A stretch of 42,108 bases of DNA, taken from NCBI GenBank assembly GCA_002394685.1, contig DGUP01000039.1:1-42108 (forward strand), in the 5' to 3' direction. The notes beneath the pieces are model-generated. The model ran no database searches. It was not told the origin of the DNA and worked only from the letters and a program-made list of their open reading frames with translations. Positions 41,482 to 42,108 of this stretch are shown here, piece by piece. The position numbers and the translations under genes are program-made. How positions within the stretch are numbered: position 1 is the first letter of the stretch; every line of letters begins with the position of its first letter. The stretch comes from Treponema sp. UBA4307. GTDB lineage: Bacteria > Spirochaetota > Spirochaetia > Treponematales > Treponemataceae.

Positions 41482-41869
41482 ATTTGATTTTTGAATCAGC
41501 TTCTTCTATATGATTTTAGGTGTTCATTTTAGATTTTTTTCGAAACAAAACTTTTTTATCCATTCAAATCAATTTTCTGGCAGTATGAAATGCGCAAAAA
41601 AAAGATATTTTAATATATAACAAATTATTTATCCAAATAAAACGAAAAATTATCAGTTTCCACCAGTATTTTCCCCTTCGATTTGAGAAAATTAACGGGT
41701 TTTTCAGCCGAATTTAACCAGATTCTCAGTAAAAAAGAGTTTTTTTGCCAGAATTTTTAATAAATTTCGAAAAAAAATTAAAATAAAAAATTTACGAATT
41801 GATGTAAATCCTTTTAATTAAAGGAAATAATTCATTTTGAAAAAATATTAAAAAAAAGCCTTACAGGTG
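41482..41869 (+). other. AT-rich intergenic tract, possible UP-type region
   Basis: About 390 bp with no gene seen. The A/T tracts become dense towards 41838-41860 (repeated runs of six to eight A), directly upstream of the strong promoter, as in UP elements of rRNA promoters. Confidence 0.5.
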
Positions 41870-41898
41870 TTGACGTAAAATATTAAATGGTATATATT
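41870..41898 (+). promoter_or_regulatory. strong promoter, probably of an rRNA operon
   Basis: TTGACG (41870-41875), exactly 17 bases and TATATT (41893-41898), preceded by A/T tracts. Expected start near 41905. Confidence 0.7.
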
Positions 41899-41904
41899 CC
41901 TTTC

Positions 41905-42108
41905 TCACCGACGCACAACAGCGCAAACAAAAAAAACGCAAGCGTCAAGATGTTTGACAGTTAAAAGGGAAGGAAAGAAGACAAAAGGATAAGGCAAGCA
42001 ATTGCAGTATCCAGAGTAAGGTCAGTTACGTTGAAATGAATCAAAGGTTTGCTTGAATAAAGTAAACACTTCTAGATTCCATAAAAAATATGGGGTCAGG
42101 AAACTTTA
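41905..42108 (+). other. probable rRNA operon leader
   Basis: About 200 bp of transcribed-looking DNA with no open frame or Shine-Dalgarno. It has a small hairpin ACGCAAGCGT (41937-41946) and a GTTTGACAGTTAA element resembling antiterminator boxA-type leaders. It looks like the region just ahead of a 16S gene; the rRNA itself would lie beyond the window, so this is inference. Confidence 0.4.

Overview
The window looks like the chromosome of a spirochaete of the genus Treponema, most likely a gut or rumen species. This is an inference from gene content, because no rRNA body is present. Clues are an HPr kinase/HPr pair with no PTS enzymes beside it, a FliG paralogue, two chemoreceptors, c-di-GMP enzymes, many signal-peptide proteins ending in barrel-like sequence, lipoproteins paired with LysM-like proteins, and plant-fibre themes (GH3 beta-glucosidase, a CBM2-like sensor). 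Base composition is AT-rich.

Layout. 1-3.7 kb (minus): htrA-like protease, uvrB and a small acidic protein. 3.7-8.1 kb (minus): two tandem paralogous PEGA-domain secreted proteins and radC. 8.2-11.1 kb (plus): a three-gene ABC importer (lipoprotein, permease, ATPase). 11.2-19.0 kb (minus): a membrane HD-GYP phosphodiesterase with a CBM2-like outer domain, an ankyrin lipoprotein, a domain-permuted GH3 beta-glucosidase, sfsA and a classical chemoreceptor. 19.2-22.6 kb: a membrane GGDEF cyclase (plus) and a lipoprotein-type 7TM chemoreceptor with a jelly-roll sensor (minus). 22.8-25.8 kb: isochorismatase-like hydrolase, LMW phosphatase, outer-membrane-like protein, methyltransferase and rubredoxin. 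26.1-28.5 kb (minus): three unfamiliar genes including a transglutaminase-like/barrel fusion, preceded by three adjacent hairpins. 29.0-32.0 kb (plus): hprK, ptsH, a LexA-like repressor lacking its self-cleavage residues, and holA. 32.1-37.5 kb: PC4-like protein, lipoprotein and LysM-like pair, threonine dehydratase, NUDIX hydrolase and pgsA-like synthase. 37.5-41.5 kb is accessory: structured repeats, a NUDIX gene with an IS inserted exactly at its stop codon, a FliG-like paralogue lacking the N domain, a WYL C-terminal fragment and a degenerate HNH gene. The window closes with an AT-rich tract, a strong promoter and what looks like an rRNA operon leader.

Themes. Second-messenger and chemotactic sensing of fibre or sugar is a plausible link between the CBM2-like HD-GYP protein, the GH3 enzyme, the GGDEF protein and the two chemoreceptors. 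Several genes have a good -10 box only 6 to 9 bases before the start codon and no Shine-Dalgarno sequence, so leaderless transcripts seem common here. A 75-bp GC-rich repeat occurs twice in opposite orientation, and its three differences preserve two small hairpins, one through a compensatory base-pair change.
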